6,003 nt of DNA from NCBI GenBank assembly GCA_016550425.1, contig JABXGS010000113.1, positions 1-6,003 on the forward strand. The letters run 5' to 3'. The notes beneath the pieces were generated by a model that was not told the DNA's origin, ran no database searches, and worked only from the letters and a program-made list of their open reading frames with translations. How positions within the stretch are numbered: the stretch's first letter is position 1; each line of letters opens with the position of its first letter. The position numbers were made by a program, and so were the translations under genes. Shown in pieces: positions 5,307 through 6,003 of this stretch. This stretch comes from an archaeon. Lineage in GTDB: Archaea; Asgardarchaeota; Hermodarchaeia; Hermodarchaeales; Hermodarchaeaceae.

Positions 5307-6003
5307 CTATTTTGAAAAGAATTGGCTTAGGGAAGGACGTTTAGGCACATAGCTCTTATCAATTTGACCATTCTTAAGAAAGTCTCGAATCAAGCCTGCT
5401 TGTTCTACTCGGAAATCTAACCCATTCCGGTCATCAGATTTTGATTCACAAACAATACTGACTTTGTTAATGAAATTCTGTTCCTGAAGCACGGAGAGAA
5501 ATAGCTTCCATGGAACATTACTCCCACCATCTAAGGGGGTATGACGAACTTCTCCACGACGATTTGCAAAAATTCCTGAAAGATGCACGGGGAGGCGCCA
5601 CCGCGAAAGGTCGATTTCTCGTTCAACTAATTCAAGGCGACGAAGAATACCATCCTCGTTAGTGACATCGCCTCCACGGGCAAAATCATGCGCAAAATCC
5701 CAGCAAAACAAGCATCCGGCATCACCCGCTGCATGGCAGACCTCATCGAAGCTTCCAAATCCAGCGATTTTACCTGCCACTTCCGGGACCGGCACAGCGG
5801 AAATGCCTTCATCCTTAACCTTAGTCATGATCTCTTTCAATCGTTGTGTGACGCGATTTTGAACCCTTGCTCCGCCTTGTCGCGAACCAGAGTGGAAGGT
5901 TACGTGAGTGGCACCGACTAAATCAGCAATATGCAAACACCTGGTCATATGCGCTCGACTCGTCCGAAGTTTCCCTTTCTCTGTTGTTGTTAATGAGATG
6001 ATA
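5307..6003 (-). CDS. Endonuclease IV-like TIM-barrel (AP endonuclease 2 family), 5' end cut off
   Basis: The visible C-terminal 231 residues belong to the xylose-isomerase-like TIM barrel family. Endonuclease IV cuts DNA at abasic sites using three zinc ions. Metal-ligand motifs appear in order with the spacing of E. coli Nfo: H in VTFHSGS, E in VPEVAG, WDFAH giving D and H three apart, H in LPVHLSG, RH in EVRHTPLDGG, and E in VCESKS. The residue equivalent to Nfo Asp229 (two before that RH His) appears to be Val, so one ligand may be missing or replaced. The frame stays open to the right edge. Upstream of the internal ATG at 5948 the residues (SLTTTEKGKLRTSRAH) match family sequence in this position, so 5948 is not the start. 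The first His ligand lies outside the window. It could instead be a sugar isomerase-type relative. It is convergent with the GTPase gene. Confidence 0.88.
   Translation of the reverse strand, partial: IISLTTTEKGKLRTSRAHMTRCLHIADLVGATHVTFHSGSRQGGARVQNRVTQRLKEIMTKVKDEGISAVPVPEVAGKIAGFGSFDEVCHAAGDAGCLFCWDFAHDFARGGDVTNEDGILRRLELVEREIDLSRWRLPVHLSGIFANRRGEVRHTPLDGGSNVPWKLFLSVLQEQNFINKVSIVCESKSDDRNGLDFRVEQAGLIRDFLKNGQIDKSYVPKRPSLSQFFSK

Noticed and set aside
5307..5948. Taking ATG 5948 as the start of the endonuclease IV-like gene
   Set aside because: The frame is open to the window edge, the 18 residues upstream fit the family, and the first part of the TIM barrel with a His ligand would be missing from a 213-residue product.
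1..6003. CRISPR array, tRNA or rRNA, insertion sequence or defence island
   Set aside because: No regularly spaced repeats, RNA-gene folds, transposase motifs or terminal inverted repeats were seen. The helicase motifs match a repair-type COG1205 enzyme and no defence partner genes adjoin it.

Overview
This 6.0 kb window looks archaeal and most likely comes from an Asgard-group archaeon. The main reason is a small Ras/Arf-type GTPase fused to an N-terminal longin-like domain (4265-5116). Arf-like GTPases and longin folds are typical of Asgard genomes and eukaryotes. The other genes fit an archaeon: a COG1205-type helicase, an RNase Z-like metallo-beta-lactamase, a thioredoxin-fold protein and an endonuclease IV-like TIM barrel. 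Starts are preceded by GGAG/GGGGA-type ribosome binding sites. Base composition is moderate (mid-40s % GC by eye). A phylum cannot be fixed from the sequence alone, and a non-Asgard TACK-type archaeon is not excluded.

Layout, left to right. (1) 1-2333, minus: most of a large superfamily 2 DEAD/DEAH helicase with an N-terminal zinc ribbon and the beginning of a DUF1998/MZB-type C-terminus. It is open at the left edge, so its 3' end is missing. (2) 2334-2473: divergent promoter region. (3) 2474-2806, plus: small two-helix membrane protein of unknown function, GTG start. (4) 2840-3322 and 3354-4109, both minus: a two-gene unit, metallo-beta-lactamase first and thioredoxin-like protein second, 31 bases apart. 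(5) 4110-4264: divergent intergenic region. (6) 4265-5116, plus: the longin-GTPase fusion. (7) 5117-5306: convergent intergenic region with no gene. (8) 5307-6003, minus: C-terminal 231 residues of an endonuclease IV-like protein, open at the right edge. Its true start lies outside the window.

The genes do not form one obvious pathway. The helicase and the endonuclease IV-like protein both suggest DNA maintenance, but they sit at opposite ends and are not one operon. The MBL and thioredoxin genes probably share a transcript. The most interesting locus is the GTPase. It joins a longin-like domain to a G domain with mixed Ras- and Arf-like motifs and carries no visible lipid anchor. Its coding DNA changes codon usage sharply just after the P-loop (about 4655-4710), which suggests mosaic origin or different selection on the two halves. 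No CRISPR array, RNA gene, insertion sequence or phage module is visible.
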